DNA from: Adenophora triphylla var. japonica
Taxonomy: Eukaryota > Streptophyta > Magnoliopsida > Asterales > Campanulaceae
Reading direction: 5' to 3'
DNA length: 64,000 nt
Assembly (NCBI GenBank): GCA_022495995.1
Contig: JAFEMH010005380.1
Span: forward strand, 1-64,000
The notes below the pieces were generated by a model that was not told the origin of the DNA, did not search any database, and saw only the letters and a program-made list of their open reading frames with translations. The translations under genes were made by a program, and so were the position numbers. Below, piece after piece: positions 21,756 through 32,761 of the stretch (its first letter is position 1; the number at the start of each line of letters is the position of its first letter).

Positions 21756-22020
21756 CAGTAGCGAAGCCACATTGACTCCAAGGGGGTCGACCCCCTTAAA
21801 TTTTGGAATGTGTTAATTTTGCACAACCAATTTTTTAGAAAACGACTTTTTACTACTAAAAATGACGGATTTATACATTTTGACCCCTTTAATTTTGAGA
21901 AAAATTTGCACTAAATTATTATTTTGACCACCTTGCATCCTAAATTTGTATACATTAAATATATTAATTATCCCAAGAGCAATCACGACCCCTTTACAAA
22001 AATTTATGGCTTCGCCACTG
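21756..22020. mobile_element. hAT-type MITE with 8-bp duplication
   Basis: Ends CAGTAGCGAAGCCAC and GGCTTCGCCACTG, bounded by CATATGAT at 21748-21755 and 22021-22028. An 8-bp target duplication and CAGTGGCG-type ends are typical of hAT. It lies in the intron of the RNA-binding-protein gene. Confidence 0.82.
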
Positions 22021-22060
22021 CATATGATGATGACAATACTCTCTTATGATGATAAGAATA

Positions 22061-22309
22061 CTCTCCCTGCCCTAGAATAAATGTCGTACTTTGACTTAAT
22101 TGGTCAACTAAGTTGAACTTTAACAAAATAGTTGTGATAAAATTGATTATCCTTATACTACTCTAAAAGGGGATATTGATGCATCAATATAAACACTATC
22201 CATAACTACTTTTAAATTTTCATGAAGGTAAACAACTTTTCATTAAATGTAGTCAAAAATTAACTTAACCAAAAGAAGTGAAAATGTGACATTTATTCTA
22301 GGACAGGAG
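22061..22309. mobile_element. Stowaway-like MITE (CCCTAGAATAAATG type)
   Basis: TA on both sides; ends CTCTCCCTGCCCTAGAATAA and TTATTCTAGGACAGGAG. Same site as 11647-11899. Confidence 0.78.
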
Positions 22310-22949
22310 TACGAAAGTTGCTTCCGTCTTGCAATTGGTTGAAGTTTACTGGTCCAAGAGTTTAGTTGGGAAAAGGATCTTGCCAAGAAGATCTAGGAGG
22401 GCCATTTATGCTGCCATGTTAACAACCAAACCTTCCAGTTGTTGAGACTTTTAAATTTTCTGCTTAAACCGTAAGCCAGTAGCCTTCAGTACTCATAACA
22501 AATCATCAAGAAATTTTGATTTATTGATCAAGATTTTTCACTAAAGAGGTAATTAATATTTTTTAAATGAACTGTCATTTTATTCTTAAATTGGCTTACA
22601 ATATCAGCTAAACTCAAAACATAATTAAAAAAATCACACACGATGTAAAAATGTGTTACTTTAAAAAGCATAAAGATTTAATAGGTTAAAATAGAAGATT
22701 TACTTACATTCAAAAAAAAATTTGCAGGAACTTCACAATTTGGCATATAATATTAGTCTAACCAATTAGAAATTCAATAACACCATGGATTTTTTAGAGA
22801 ATTCAGTGAATTCAGCATGCTATAAACATTCAACTAATCAACATAGCAGGTGGTTAACTTGAATTAAAACTTAAGCAATAAACCAACTACAAATCAAAGA
22901 GATTTAAAAAGGAAGTTTCAATTCTAAAATCCTAATTTTGTTAGGGATT

Positions 22950-23170
22950 TAGAAAATTAGGGGTTTGAGTTGGAGGATGAGGGGTAGCCGGAGAGGAGGA
23001 AGAAGAAGAAGAAGAAGAACGAACCTATTGCGATGCGCGACGGCAATGGATGCGTGGCGGTCAGGTGTGGTGTGGTGCGGCGTCCTTCGACTTCTCAATT
23101 CTCGCTCAAAGAACTGCGGTTGGGTTTTAGGGGAAGGGGAGATTTCAAGAGAGCGGCTAGGGTTTATGTC
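22950..23170 (-). promoter_or_regulatory. Leader exon and proximal promoter of gene copy 3
   Basis: On the minus strand a AAACCCTAG motif (telo-box-like) near 23160 is followed by GC-richer leader sequence, a (TTC)n tract at about 22994-23020 and a likely splice donor ATAG|GTTCGT near 23027. The (TTC)n tract is longer than in copy 2. The donor assignment is inferred. Confidence 0.5.
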
Positions 23171-23212
23171 GTGTTCCTTTTTTGTTTTTTCACGTGATTT
23201 ACGGTATAATCC

Positions 23213-23296
23213 CTCAAACTTATCAATTTTATCACAAAATACAATCAATACTAGTAAAATACCTATTTTATCACAAAATACAATCAATACTAGTAA
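23213..23296 (+). repeat. Tandem duplication at Helitron insertion site
   Basis: TTTTATCACAAAATACAATC plus AATACTAGTAAAATACC occurs twice in a row. The first copy already contains ACTAGTAAAATAC, the outermost 13 bases of the Helitron 3' end, before the host-like sequence repeats and the full end appears. Confidence 0.8.
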
Positions 23297-23315
23297 AATA
23301 CCCGTGCATACGGGT
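23290..23315 (-). other. Helitron 3' terminus (hairpin plus CTAG)
   Basis: On the minus strand the perfect 16-bp palindrome ACCCGTATGCACGGGT is followed by ATTTTACTAG and then a T. A short GC-rich hairpin about 10 bases before CTRR, with insertion before T, is the diagnostic Helitron 3' end. The element therefore extends toward higher coordinates. Confidence 0.75.
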
Positions 23316-23876
23316 TAAGAAGGTTTGGGGGACTTGATAAATATTTAGAATAATTGTAGATCTTTTATGACATTTAATGAAATTTGATGGAAAAGCGCAA
23401 ATGTTTATGTACACTTATTGTGAAAAATAAGATGAAGAAGTTTTTTATTACACGATTCTCATTTGTGGAAATAAATCAGTTCCAAAGAAGGCCTAAATCT
23501 GGAAAGGCGGTCACAGTAATGGCGATTGATTGAGGGCTTCATCATCATTGCGCCGGCCGATTGATGATCGACAGGGCTTAGGGAGAAATTCGCCGTTATA
23601 TTGACCCCGTCATAAAGAGATACGGCAGGAGACAATGAATGAAATCGGCAGCTTTTCAGGTATTTTCAATAGGTTTGAATCTCTATTCGATTTGATCTTG
23701 CTATTATTGTAGATGTGATTTACTTTGATTATAAAAATTGGTTGTCTCTAGAATTTATAGTGAAGTTAATTTAGGTGAGACATAGCGGCTGCGGTTGCAC
23801 ATCTGAATAGGCGCGTCCTTTGTTTCTTGACGCCAGTTAGGTTAGTCCGCCATTAATTCAATGGATAGAAAGTTAG

Positions 23877-23885
23877 TATAAATAG
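23877..23885 (+). promoter_or_regulatory. TATA box of the 23932 gene
   Basis: TATAAATAG lies 47 bp before the ATG at 23932, leaving room for a short leader of about 20-25 bases. Confidence 0.55.
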
Positions 23886-23931
23886 TAGGAGCATTTCTTA
23901 ATAAGTAATTCAGACAAAAAATTCAATTCTA

Positions 23932-24384
23932 ATGGCTTTTCGTAATCCTCTTTTTCCTCCACATGAACACAGTCTTGCTCATAACCCTCATATGTATCTG
24001 TTAAGGGGTGATTATGTCCTCTTTGATACAGAAGAGCTGCATGACAATGTTGCTAGATATGTCTTGCTTGATAGGAGGTGTGATGAGGTCAAGTTTGTCC
24101 TTCGTCGTGGTATAATGGACGTGTTGGATAGTCTTGAAATCTTTTCTGTTCCACATAGCTTAGGAGATATGGGTTCAATGCATAACTGGTGGGTGGGGGC
24201 TAATGGATGGATAAATGATCCATACATTAATAATAATTTTTCTATGAGTTTCATGTTTGTTGCTGAAGATGACATGGCTGGGGAGGATATGCATGTGAAG
24301 TTTAGTACTTATGTGCAGTTTATGGTCCCGGATGTTACCATCGTGAGTGAAGGTTCCATAGGTCCAACTTTCACTCGTTGCTGA
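23932..24384 (+). CDS. Unrecognised 150-aa protein inside the Helitron
   Basis: An intron-less 150-codon frame starting MAFRNPLFPPHEHSL and ending SIGPTFTRC. It is acidic to neutral with aromatic-rich segments (HNWWVGANGWINDPY near residues 85-99) and no signal peptide or membrane span. A TATA box lies 47 bp upstream, the ATG context is TCTAATGGC, and the frame is far longer than expected in AT-rich DNA. I do not recognise a family. It is transcribed opposite to the RPA-like gene and lies between it and the Helitron's 3' end, so it may be captured cargo or an element-specific gene. A coding role is likely; a function cannot be given. Confidence 0.55.
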   Translation: MAFRNPLFPPHEHSLAHNPHMYLLRGDYVLFDTEELHDNVARYVLLDRRCDEVKFVLRRGIMDVLDSLEIFSVPHSLGDMGSMHNWWVGANGWINDPYINNNFSMSFMFVAEDDMAGEDMHVKFSTYVQFMVPDVTIVSEGSIGPTFTRC

Positions 24385-24389
24385 TGACT

Positions 24390-25150
24390 CACTACAATGA
24401 TTTTAAGATAATGGAGTTAAGGGGGGGGGGTGGCCAAAACATTCTGTGATTTTATTTCAATAGGAACAAAATATAAGTGCAAGTCTATGGATTCCAATGT
24501 AAGTTTTGTCAATGTCAGGCGTGTTGTTCAAACTTCAGTGGTTAGAAACACGCCGTGAGTAAATGGTTTTCTGTAAGGGATGTTATTTTGCTAAGTTTGG
24601 TAGGTTGCTGTTTAGGTATTTGGATTAGGGAGGTTGTTTTTGGGGCAATAGTTGTTTTAAGTAGTTTGGTTGGAAATTCAGGCTGGTAGGGACATGGTTT
24701 GCCTGATGGAAGTTTTAAAACATTATTTTGTTTAGTTTTATCGTTAAGTTGTTTAAACGTTTTATGTGAAAAGATGTCTATGAAAATATTCAGTTTGTTT
24801 CCTGCTTTTTTTATTAATCGTATTGTTTGAATTTGTAGTGCGTAGGTGAACTATATAAGAATATTTATTTAGAGAGACCTAATGCACAACATTCCAATTA
24901 AAAAACATTAACTATAAAATTATTCTAATTTATTAAAGATTTCTCGGTAGACAACATTCTTGGTCCACCCCTTATACTCGTCGTCACTTTCTATGCATAG
25001 GTTCGAAAGCTACTCTGAAGTGCACGTTCATTTTTCCTTTCATTTCTTCTTTGTTGTGCATACATCCGTTTCATTCCACCTAATTTTAAAACAATCGGAA
25101 ATGTACAACACAAATCAAGCAACAAAATTTGACAACAAAATTAGTTGTAT
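24390..25150. other. AT-rich spacer without a supported gene
   Basis: Contains a run of ten G (near 24421-24430) just after the 150-codon gene and otherwise AT-rich sequence. Short ORFs only. Confidence 0.5.
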
Positions 25151-25164
25151 GAAATACCTGGCAT

Positions 25165-25560
25165 GTAAATTGTTGATGAACTTGGTTCTCCAAGGCTGAT
25201 ATTTTGTTCTACCTGAATATCTAATTTCATTTTCTTGGCCACGTTAGATGATTGTCCTGATTCAACAGTTGAATCTGTGTAATATATAACGCAATATAAG
25301 TTTTTAGTAATCATTTATTTTTGTATTGGTTATGCAGGTTGGTAAAAGGAATATAAGAAACGAAAATATGTAGATATGTTTGTAAACAATGGAGATTCAT
25401 TTGACTGAAATCACTGTGTAGTTAGAGAAAGATCTATTTCATTACCTACAACAGGAAGCACATCTTGATGAATTGGTATATGTATCTTTCTCTTCTTTGT
25501 AACCATTATCTCCTTCCTCATTGCGCGATTTACCTTTGCCGTATCCTTTGAAATTATGTT
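25165..25560 (-). other. Two possible exons of unknown gene
   Basis: On the minus strand two coding-like stretches end at plausible donors: one with RAMRKEIMVTKKRKIHIP (about 25555-25445) and one with DSTVESGQSSNVAKKMKLDI (about 25275-25160, followed by CAG|GTATTT). Their Lys/Ser-rich composition resembles the C-terminal ends of RPA-like proteins, and they lie downstream of the RPA-like gene's stop. They may be alternative last exons or a decayed duplicate. Confidence 0.3.
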
Positions 25561-26167
25561 TAATGTAAAGTAGATTTTATAAATGACTAAGTACATATAC
25601 TACTATTCATAATTACATATTCTTACGATATATAAATTGAATAAAATTATTTTTTATACATTTTAATTATGTGTAAGTTTATAGTATATCCTCTTATTAG
25701 TGTAACACAATATGCTTTATTTCCAAGTAAATTTCATATTATAAATTTCTATTACTTAAATTATAGAAGATTCATTTGTACAGTGTAAATTTATGTAGAT
25801 TAATAGGTTTGCAATTTTATTTGATGTTAAACTTGACTTATTGGATCATTTATTTCATGTAGAAGATGACTGTTCCTTTGTTTACCTGGAGAAGAAATTC
25901 TAGAATAATATCCAATGTATATATTTTTCAAAATTAAATATGTAATGTCATTCGATTATAAGAGTGAAAGAAAAGAAATGCCAGGCATTTTAATAGTCAA
26001 TACATAATGACATTGTGAAATTAGAGCTATAATATAGTTTTTTTTACCTAGAAAACATAAGAAAACGATGTAATGTATTATAAAAAAAGAAAGGAGAAAA
26101 AAAATAATTCTTGAAAAGAGTTTATTCAGAGACATTAAGAGGTGAAATTTATAAATGGACATAGTAG

Positions 26168-28577
26168 TCATTTAAACTTGATGCCTTTACGCACTTTCTT
26201 CAATGCTGCAACCTTTTTTCCCTTTCCTCCTTGCATTGTTGACTCTTCCTCAACCCTCGACAAAGCTGCATCATCATATCTGTCCAAAACGAAAATTCTT
26301 TAAGTGTTTATACATAAAGTAGATCATTTAGTGTTTACTCACTTAAACCAACCTTTTCCTAGAATAACTCCTTTTCTCATTCACGTAAGGCGTTTTGACA
26401 TAAATTGAAGATGTTCCTGATCCAACTTTACCCTGAATTATAATCAGATAAGTTAAGAAGAAACAAAAGAATTAATTATTATAATTTAAAATGTAACCAT
26501 GAAAATGGGTTATTGGTTTCTTTCCAGAGCCTTTTCAGGAGATTGGTCGCGAATGTCACCTTCAAGAAATACTTTCTTGACTGTGAAAGTTTCAATTGCA
26601 TTACCAATACGTTTATCATTTAATTCTAGTTGAAAGACGTAACATTTTCCTATAAGCTGACGTAGTTGCCTAGGGAGTGGCTCGCCATAATCTTTCTGCC
26701 GTTGACAATTACGTGTATTAAACGGAGAAGGGAAATTTTATAACCGAGATTAGTCCAATTATATAACATACTTACCTCATCAACTAACTGGGCTAAATAA
26801 GTTGCCTTGATGCATATAAGTTTCTCTATCTCACGATAAAATAAAACACATTTCAAGGAATCCCGCCCATCATTAAGTTCCGCCTCAATTCGATACCTAT
26901 GGAGTACATATTATTAAAGAAGAAGGGATAATAAAAGACATCATAGTGAAACACAAAGTCTCACAAAATGAATTAACAGAATTACCTAATAAGAGGATAT
27001 AGTTCTTCCTTCTCACAGCCAAAGCAATGTAACTTGCCTTGTTCGAGATAAACCTTTTTCTTACATGATCTGCAGGAGTTGTATTTCCACCCATTGGTTT
27101 CTTCAATCTTCGACAAACTTGCATACACGTACAAAGGATTTTTCTGATAGGTCAAAGGGATGTATTCAGCAGTTTATTAAAGTAAACAGATTTAATATAA
27201 TATATTTAGGAATAGGCTCTATATTTATGGATTTAACCATATACCATATTTTCACAGTTCATAAGAATATTATTCACATATGATATAATCATCTTGTTTC
27301 GATCATACTCTTCTTTGGTAATGAAAGTTGAATACATAGCAATACTCCCAATTCCATCATCAACCTCCCTTGGACCAAGCCTATTTAATTTAAGAAAATA
27401 CAGTAGTTAGTGTGAGATTATATATGAAAGTAGTTGAAAGATCGTATTAGTTAGAATATTACAGTTTAAGAAATTCCTAAATCTCAGATATGGTTGTTTC
27501 GTTTTAAAAACACGTTGCACTACTGGAGGATACACTTAGATTTCCTGTCATATTAATAATAATATAGTCAAGTTGGTAGAAATATAATTTGAAATTGTTA
27601 AGTCTATTATACGTACCATTTGACTTAATCTTGGGTAGCATATAATCCAAGTTCGCTGAATAGCATTGCATAGCGGCCGGGCCATATTATTAATTTCATC
27701 ACCCCAAAGATTTACCTTGATCTTGTTTCCACTATGATTATATCCAAATATGTTAAATGATTTAGTAGTTATTTGTTTCTGAATCAGTAGGAGAAAAGGT
27801 ACTGACCTGACGTCTTCAATGTCAATATATTGCATTGATAGTATCTGGAAGTTCGCCATGCGTTCCCAGGCTCAGAGACACCGACAACATACCCTATAAT
27901 ATCTGGATTAAGAACAGATTGCGACATTAGATTTAACCACAAATGGTATAACAATATAGAATAAGGAGGGGTCATAGATTTGCCACATAAATTTTTCTTG
28001 TCATCGCTAAAAGTAAGTAGGTTATTATAGGGAACAATTTGAAATAGATGTCTCAGAATAACTGGTGGATCCACTACAATTTGCTCAACATAAGTTGAAG
28101 TATCCAGTAGAATAAGTAGGTCCTGTTGAACTACACCGTAGAATGGTCTTGCGAGATCCAGCGTAAAATTCTTAAGCCGATAAAAACCACCCTCAACAAA
28201 TAAACCTTGAAAATCTGGAACGAATCTACTTCGAACACAACATTGAATTGAGTCAGCCTATCGCAAGAGAACGTAAAAAGTAGAGATCATGTTACTTTTG
28301 ACCAAGTTTTTTATTAACAGACAGTATATATTCTTGCAAGAGGAGATAAAAAATAGAAATTATGTTACTCAAGACCAATTTATTTATTTACAGGTAGTAT
28401 ATATAGATAAACATTGTTTAGAATAACCTTCTCATCTATAGCAAGGAAATCCATGCTCATTAATTCGCGGCCTTTCATCGTATTGTAGGATCGCCACATA
28501 CGGGAGACACGAATTGTCAACCTCTTCTCACATCTGCCACGCTGAAATTGGTTGATGGAGATTGATTGAGGAGCCAT
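26168..28577 (-). pseudogene. RPA70-like (DUF223) single-stranded-DNA-binding protein, ten exons, broken
   Basis: Proposed exons (minus): 28577-28428, 28257-27812, 27731-27617, 27544-27463, 27380-27245, 27143-26986, 26896-26776, 26695-26498, 26432-26353, 26279-26168; phases agree at the joins checked. The start MAPQSISINQF leads into a DUF223 OB fold (IRVSRMW, FLAIDEK, then EGGFYRLKNFTLD). Next are NPDIIGYVVGVSEP, a second OB fold (NKIKVNLWGDE), and the RPA C-terminal zinc ribbon (CRSCKKK and CFGCEKE) followed by LKCVLFYREIEKL. This is the RPA large-subunit architecture (ssDNA binding). Exon 4 has in-frame TAA (27506-27504) and TAG (27479-27477), and exon 8 has TAA (26512-26510). These look like substitutions, as the frame is otherwise kept. 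The last TAA could instead be a natural end. Confidence 0.75.
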
Positions 28578-28995
28578 CGTAAGATCTTTGTCTGCATAAA
28601 CAGGTATGACGCATAATTTATGACAGCATAGATGAGGGTATGCATTCAACCTCCTTTTATATTAGAGTAGTGATAAGTTATACGAATATGAAGATGTTAA
28701 TATTTTTATTATGAAATATTCAATAGAGAAATACCTGACAAATTTGTCTATTCCCAGTGCTGAAGGCAAATGGCTGTTTAAGAGAAGATCAACTTTTAAG
28801 ACCTATTAATACACATGTACAGAATTCTGGAGGTTGAATGCCAATAGGTGTGATATGTTCTTAATAACAGCCTCTTCAGTTTGTATTGTTTGGGTTTCAT
28901 CCATTTAAGTTGATGTTCTTTGAAATTCCCTCTTGAATAATTATAATCAGTTACTAAATTGCTGCTACCTATTGTAGTTATATAAGTATATTCGA

Positions 28996-29190
28996 TCATT
29001 TACTTTGTATAAAGAGATATAGTGTAATGCATTATAGTAGGTATACCTACTAAGTAAATTCAATAAGGAGATATATTGTAATATATAAGAGTAGGTATAT
29101 CTATTAAGTGTAAATTAGTATTGTCAAGCTTGGGGCTGTCTTGGTCGTGTAATAATAGCCTTGGGGCTGTCTTGGTCGTGTATGAAGAGT
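28996..29190. repeat. Two short tandem duplications near the Helitron 5' side
   Basis: A unit of about 62 bp (GAGATATAGTGTAATGC, then AGTAGGTATACCTACTAAGT) is repeated with changes at 29009-29117. It is followed by two copies of CTTGGGGCTGTCTTGGTCGT at 29130-29180. Confidence 0.7.
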
Positions 29191-29640
29191 GGGGATAGTG
29201 GTCTAAGCTTGCTCCTTACTTCATGGGCATTATTGCGCCATTTCCACATTTATAGCAACCGATTTACTTGAAGCCCAAGTCCATGCATTCTTCTCTTGTA
29301 CTCCTTTGCTTTCTCGACCTTGTACTCTTTAATGAACAACAACCAACCTTGGACTTGGTCTTCACCACGTTTTCCTTCAAAAATAACAAGGCAAGGCTTT
29401 GTCAAAGTTACATATAAATTCCCTATTTATGCGTAACTCTTCTCCAACTTCATTCCATGTTTCTATCAAATAATCCAACCTTGTTATTACCTGAAATATG
29501 GACCACAAAACATATACATCTTGCAAATAATATTAGACATTAGGATACAAATAAATATGGAAAGAAATATACAACTATAAACCAAAACAGTCGGGTAACA
29601 TATTTCTGCCAGTGGTAACACCTGTGGTAACACCCCAGTT
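29190..29640. other. Spacer between Helitron and copia remnant
   Basis: No ORF or element end that I can support. Pyrimidine-rich stretches near 29290-29380 could belong to the missing 3' part of the copia element. Confidence 0.4.
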
Positions 29641-29852
29641 TACACTAACAGTCTATAACCTTTAATTACAAGTCTAGACTTATACTTATCAATTACTTCA
29701 TATGCATTCCTTTTCCTTTTGAAAATCCACATATATGCTAGTTGTTTACTTCCCGGAGGAAGATATACTAGTTCCCAAGTGTGATTTTGCAAAATGGAAT
29801 CAATTTCACTCCTAGTGGCCTCTTTCCACAAAGGTCCTTCAGAAGATCTCAC
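29640..29852 (-). pseudogene. Copia reverse transcriptase, N-terminal fragment
   Basis: The frame shows WKEATRSEIDSILQNHTWEL, LPPGSKQLAYMWIFKRKRN and KYKSRLVIKGY, the conserved start of the Ty1/copia RT domain. The YVDD active-site half and RNase H are missing, so the element is truncated here. It belongs with 30213-30400 and 37081-38918. Confidence 0.85.
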
Positions 29853-30212
29853 GGCTACTCTATAACTTTTTGGCTCACTTCTAGCATTTAGGCTAGAAAA
29901 TCCGGGCCATAGGATTTTTCTATCCTAGCTCTTTTGCTACGTCGAGGTTCCATCTCCTGTTCTTCACTTCTATCTTGAACGTATTCTTTTTCTATTGAAT
30001 GTAGTTGATGAGCTTACATTATTTCTTAACTTACATGGGAACACATTCTCATAGAAACATAGACACATTTCTAGATTCCATTATAATATTCTTGTGTATA
30101 TCTTGAATTTTTGATTCATAGACAAGAAATCTACAAGCACAACTATTAACATGGTGTTGTTCCATGCCACAATTCATATGGGTTGTTGTTTAATTTCTTT
30201 ATGATACCTTAT

Positions 30213-30400
30213 TTAACACATAATTGCCGACAACACAGTTTCTCCCCACATGTTAGAAGTTAATCCCGAACTTATCAACATGGCATTCATCGCTTCTTCT
30301 AATGTCCTATTTTTACGTTCGATAACACCGTTTTGATGGGGTGTACAAGGTGTTGTGGTTACATGTTTAATTCCATATTGAGCACAAATTGCCTCAAATG
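30213..30400 (-). pseudogene. Copia integrase, C-terminal part of catalytic core
   Basis: It begins at SPFEAICAQYGIKH and contains TPHQNGVIERKNRTL, which carries the third acidic residue (E) of the integrase DDE triad. Its upstream half lies across the inserted LTR element at 37081-37415, so the domain is split by 6.7 kb. Confidence 0.85.
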
Positions 30401-30405
30401 GAGAT

Positions 30406-31405
30406 TGTAGATACCCCATTCTGAACCAATAATTTCATGATTACACAACTCATCGTCTCTCTTTTGTGTTTTTATGAAAGCATATTAGATTCGTCATGTT
30501 TCGTTAAGTTTCTAACTAAACTCGTTAGTTTTGGGACCTAACTGACTAACGGAATAACTGAAGAGGACAAAATGGTCATTTGACTAGTTGTCTCGCGCGG
30601 GACATAAGTGTCTCACGCAAGACAACCCCTCTGCAGGATGTGTAAAATCACTTTCCTTCTCCTTTTCAACCTCTTTTCTTGATAAATATCATCCAATTCG
30701 GGTATCCAATGATTGTGGAGTTCCAGAACCTTCCTTGGGAAGAATCCCAATCCACCTTTACCTCTTAAAACCCCTATAAATACCTGATGAATTTCAGTAT
30801 TTCGAATTCCCAATTTAAGACGGTCAATTTCCTAAAATTTACTGGTTTCTCTCCTTGAAAGATTCCTGTAAATCACTCATAAACAAACACCTAAATTCGT
30901 TTATCAACCTTGGTGATCAACGAACAAGCCTAGAATCGAGGTGAAACTCCGTCCAAATCATTTCTCGACCGAGAAGACACCTTAGAACCACGTTCTAAAC
31001 CAAACACTCCCTAAACACAAGGTAAACTCCTATATGTTAATTTCTTCTCCTCAACCCCTCTAATTGCTTTTTTTTTAATTACTTTAGAGTAGTGTAACCC
31101 CATCAAAAGGGTTAGCCTAGAGTCCCTTTAATCCATGGAGGCGATGAGATCGCCTACAACCCGACATTCCTAATTAAGAAATTAATTAGGGTTTTCTTAT
31201 TTATATATTATTTGATTGATAATACTCAATTGGCAAGATCGATCTCCGGATTGGGTGGAATTGGTGCTCCTTGACCTTCCCATTCCATAAATTAACCCCC
31301 AAACCTTCGAATCTCTTAAAACAATAAAAAAAGGTCTTTCTTATTGCTTTCCTAAATAAATAATAAGTTGCGACTCTGTTCTTCAAATAAAATCACATCG
31401 CTACG
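30406..31405 (+). repeat. 5' LTR of the gag-only element
   Basis: Begins TGTAGATACCCCATTCTG and ends near CATCGCTAC. TATA box CCTATAAATACC lies at about 30771-30782. Next come GTTTGGCGACTC and a TTCGGGACAATT stretch that may be the primer site. Confidence 0.88.
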
Positions 31406-32761
31406 GTTTGGCGACTCTATTCGGGACAATTAATTAAGAGGGTTAGACTTGCGTTATAATTGAGTATTATCAATCTTTTTTTATCTCCTGCAAAAAGAAT
31501 TTTTTTTCTGGATTTTTCGAAATTTTTCTGTACTGTTTTCGTCAAAAAAAAATTATTCTGTCTGAATGCTTGTCCAGTGCGGGACAAGCTTGTTCCGCGT
31601 GAGACATTTTGACGGCAGCAGTTTAAAATCAAACTTGGTTGTTGACTTTTCCTTAAAGGTTTGACCGCACACAAACACAAAAAAAAGACTTGGTTGTTGA
31701 CTTTACTTTAAAGTTTGACCGCATTAAAAAAAAAACCTTACAGAAAAGTTTTAAAGATCCAGAAAAGTCAAAATAAATTATTATTTCTATTTTGCTTGTA
31801 CTAACTTTATTTTGCAGGGTAGAATAATTGATTTATACTTGAACTATATACTTGCGTGAGATTAAATTATTTTAATTTTTTACTGGTCATTGGTTGACTC
31901 GGGCTTTGTAAATAATTAATTTAATTCTCTCTCTCTCTGTCTCTCTCTCCTTATGTGGAACTACGACGGTCTAAGTCTTTCTAATTTGGGAGAAACGTAG
32001 GCAATCCACTTAGTGCGGCCATTATCTGTTTTTTTTTATATTTAAAAAAAAAACTTTCTATTTTATTCTATCACCTAGACTGACTCTCACACACACGCAC
32101 TCATGATATAACTGTCATTGCACTACATACCCTGATAAACCCGGGACCCACACTAAGGACGGATGACGGTAACCACCTAGTCGCCGGTCTCTCCGAAGTT
32201 GGATCATCCCACTCCGCGTCTTCAATCCACTTGGATTGACATATCGCGGGGAGCCTAGCCTTCCAGCCCTGCATCAACCACATATCATGTAGATTTACTT
32301 TTTAGGACACTCCGTGACGGGTCGGTTTGATCTTGGAGTCTATGTAATCCCTTGTCAAGATCATGTTTTGTGCAATAAGCCATGGAAAAGAAATCAATAA
32401 ATATGCCGCTTCGGATTTGTCCCTTCGAAAATGTCCCTATGATTGTCCCTTCGGATATTCCCCTAAAGAGAAAAACTTCTCACCAAATTTATTGCACAAA
32501 ACATGATGTTGCTTGAGATAACTTCGACCCCTAGGTCCTTAGGTTTGGATTTCGAATGTTAGAAACTCCCAAAACGGATTTTCCGTCCGACCAAAAATAG
32601 GATTAAAATCAGAAAAAATGTGACTTCTCGTGGTATTATCTCGCACGAGACTACTTGTCCCGTGCGAGACAAGTGTTCTGTCTTTTCGTGTTTTGGTCAA
32701 AACCTTTAAGCCTTCATACACCCTACTCAGCTGACTTGTTGGGACTCGATCATGGTTTAAC
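31406..32761 (+). other. 5' untranslated region of the gag-only element
   Basis: About 1.35 kb without a long ORF. It has a CT microsatellite (31929-31951), a GGGAGAAACGTAGGC motif near 31990 and several GCGAGAC/GTCTCGC-type short inverted motifs that are also in the LTRs (near 30590 and 32650). Confidence 0.55.

Larger units (their letters stand above)
20640..23170 (-). repeat. Third copy of the RNA-binding-protein locus
   Basis: Collinear with 9890-12720 of the palindrome's right arm, in the same orientation. It covers the 3' flank, coding exon, intron with the hAT and CCCTAGAATAAATG-type MITEs, and the leader exon. It lacks the Helitron-like insertion next to TTTGCAATTTATTTG and the Stowaway at the site matching 11208. 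It is therefore closest to the pre-insertion state. Confidence 0.88.
23290..29120 (-). mobile_element. Helitron carrying an RPA-like gene (5' end unresolved)
   Basis: The 3' end at 23290 and the minus-strand RPA70-like gene (26168-28577) fit a plant Helitron; RPA-like genes are common cargo of these elements. No Rep/helicase region is present, so it is non-autonomous or deleted. I could not fix the 5' end: minus-strand TCTCTTTATAC near 29017 and TCTCCTTATTG near 29079 are candidates, in front of a tandem duplication. The outer limit given is approximate. Confidence 0.5.

Noticed and set aside
23290..29120. Rep/helicase gene of an autonomous Helitron
   Set aside because: None of the expected HUH or helicase motifs was found on either strand; only the RPA-like gene and the unknown small gene are supported.
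32101..32283. 60-codon minus-strand ORF in the gag-only element leader
   Set aside because: It lies antisense in the untranslated leader and has no recognisable domain.
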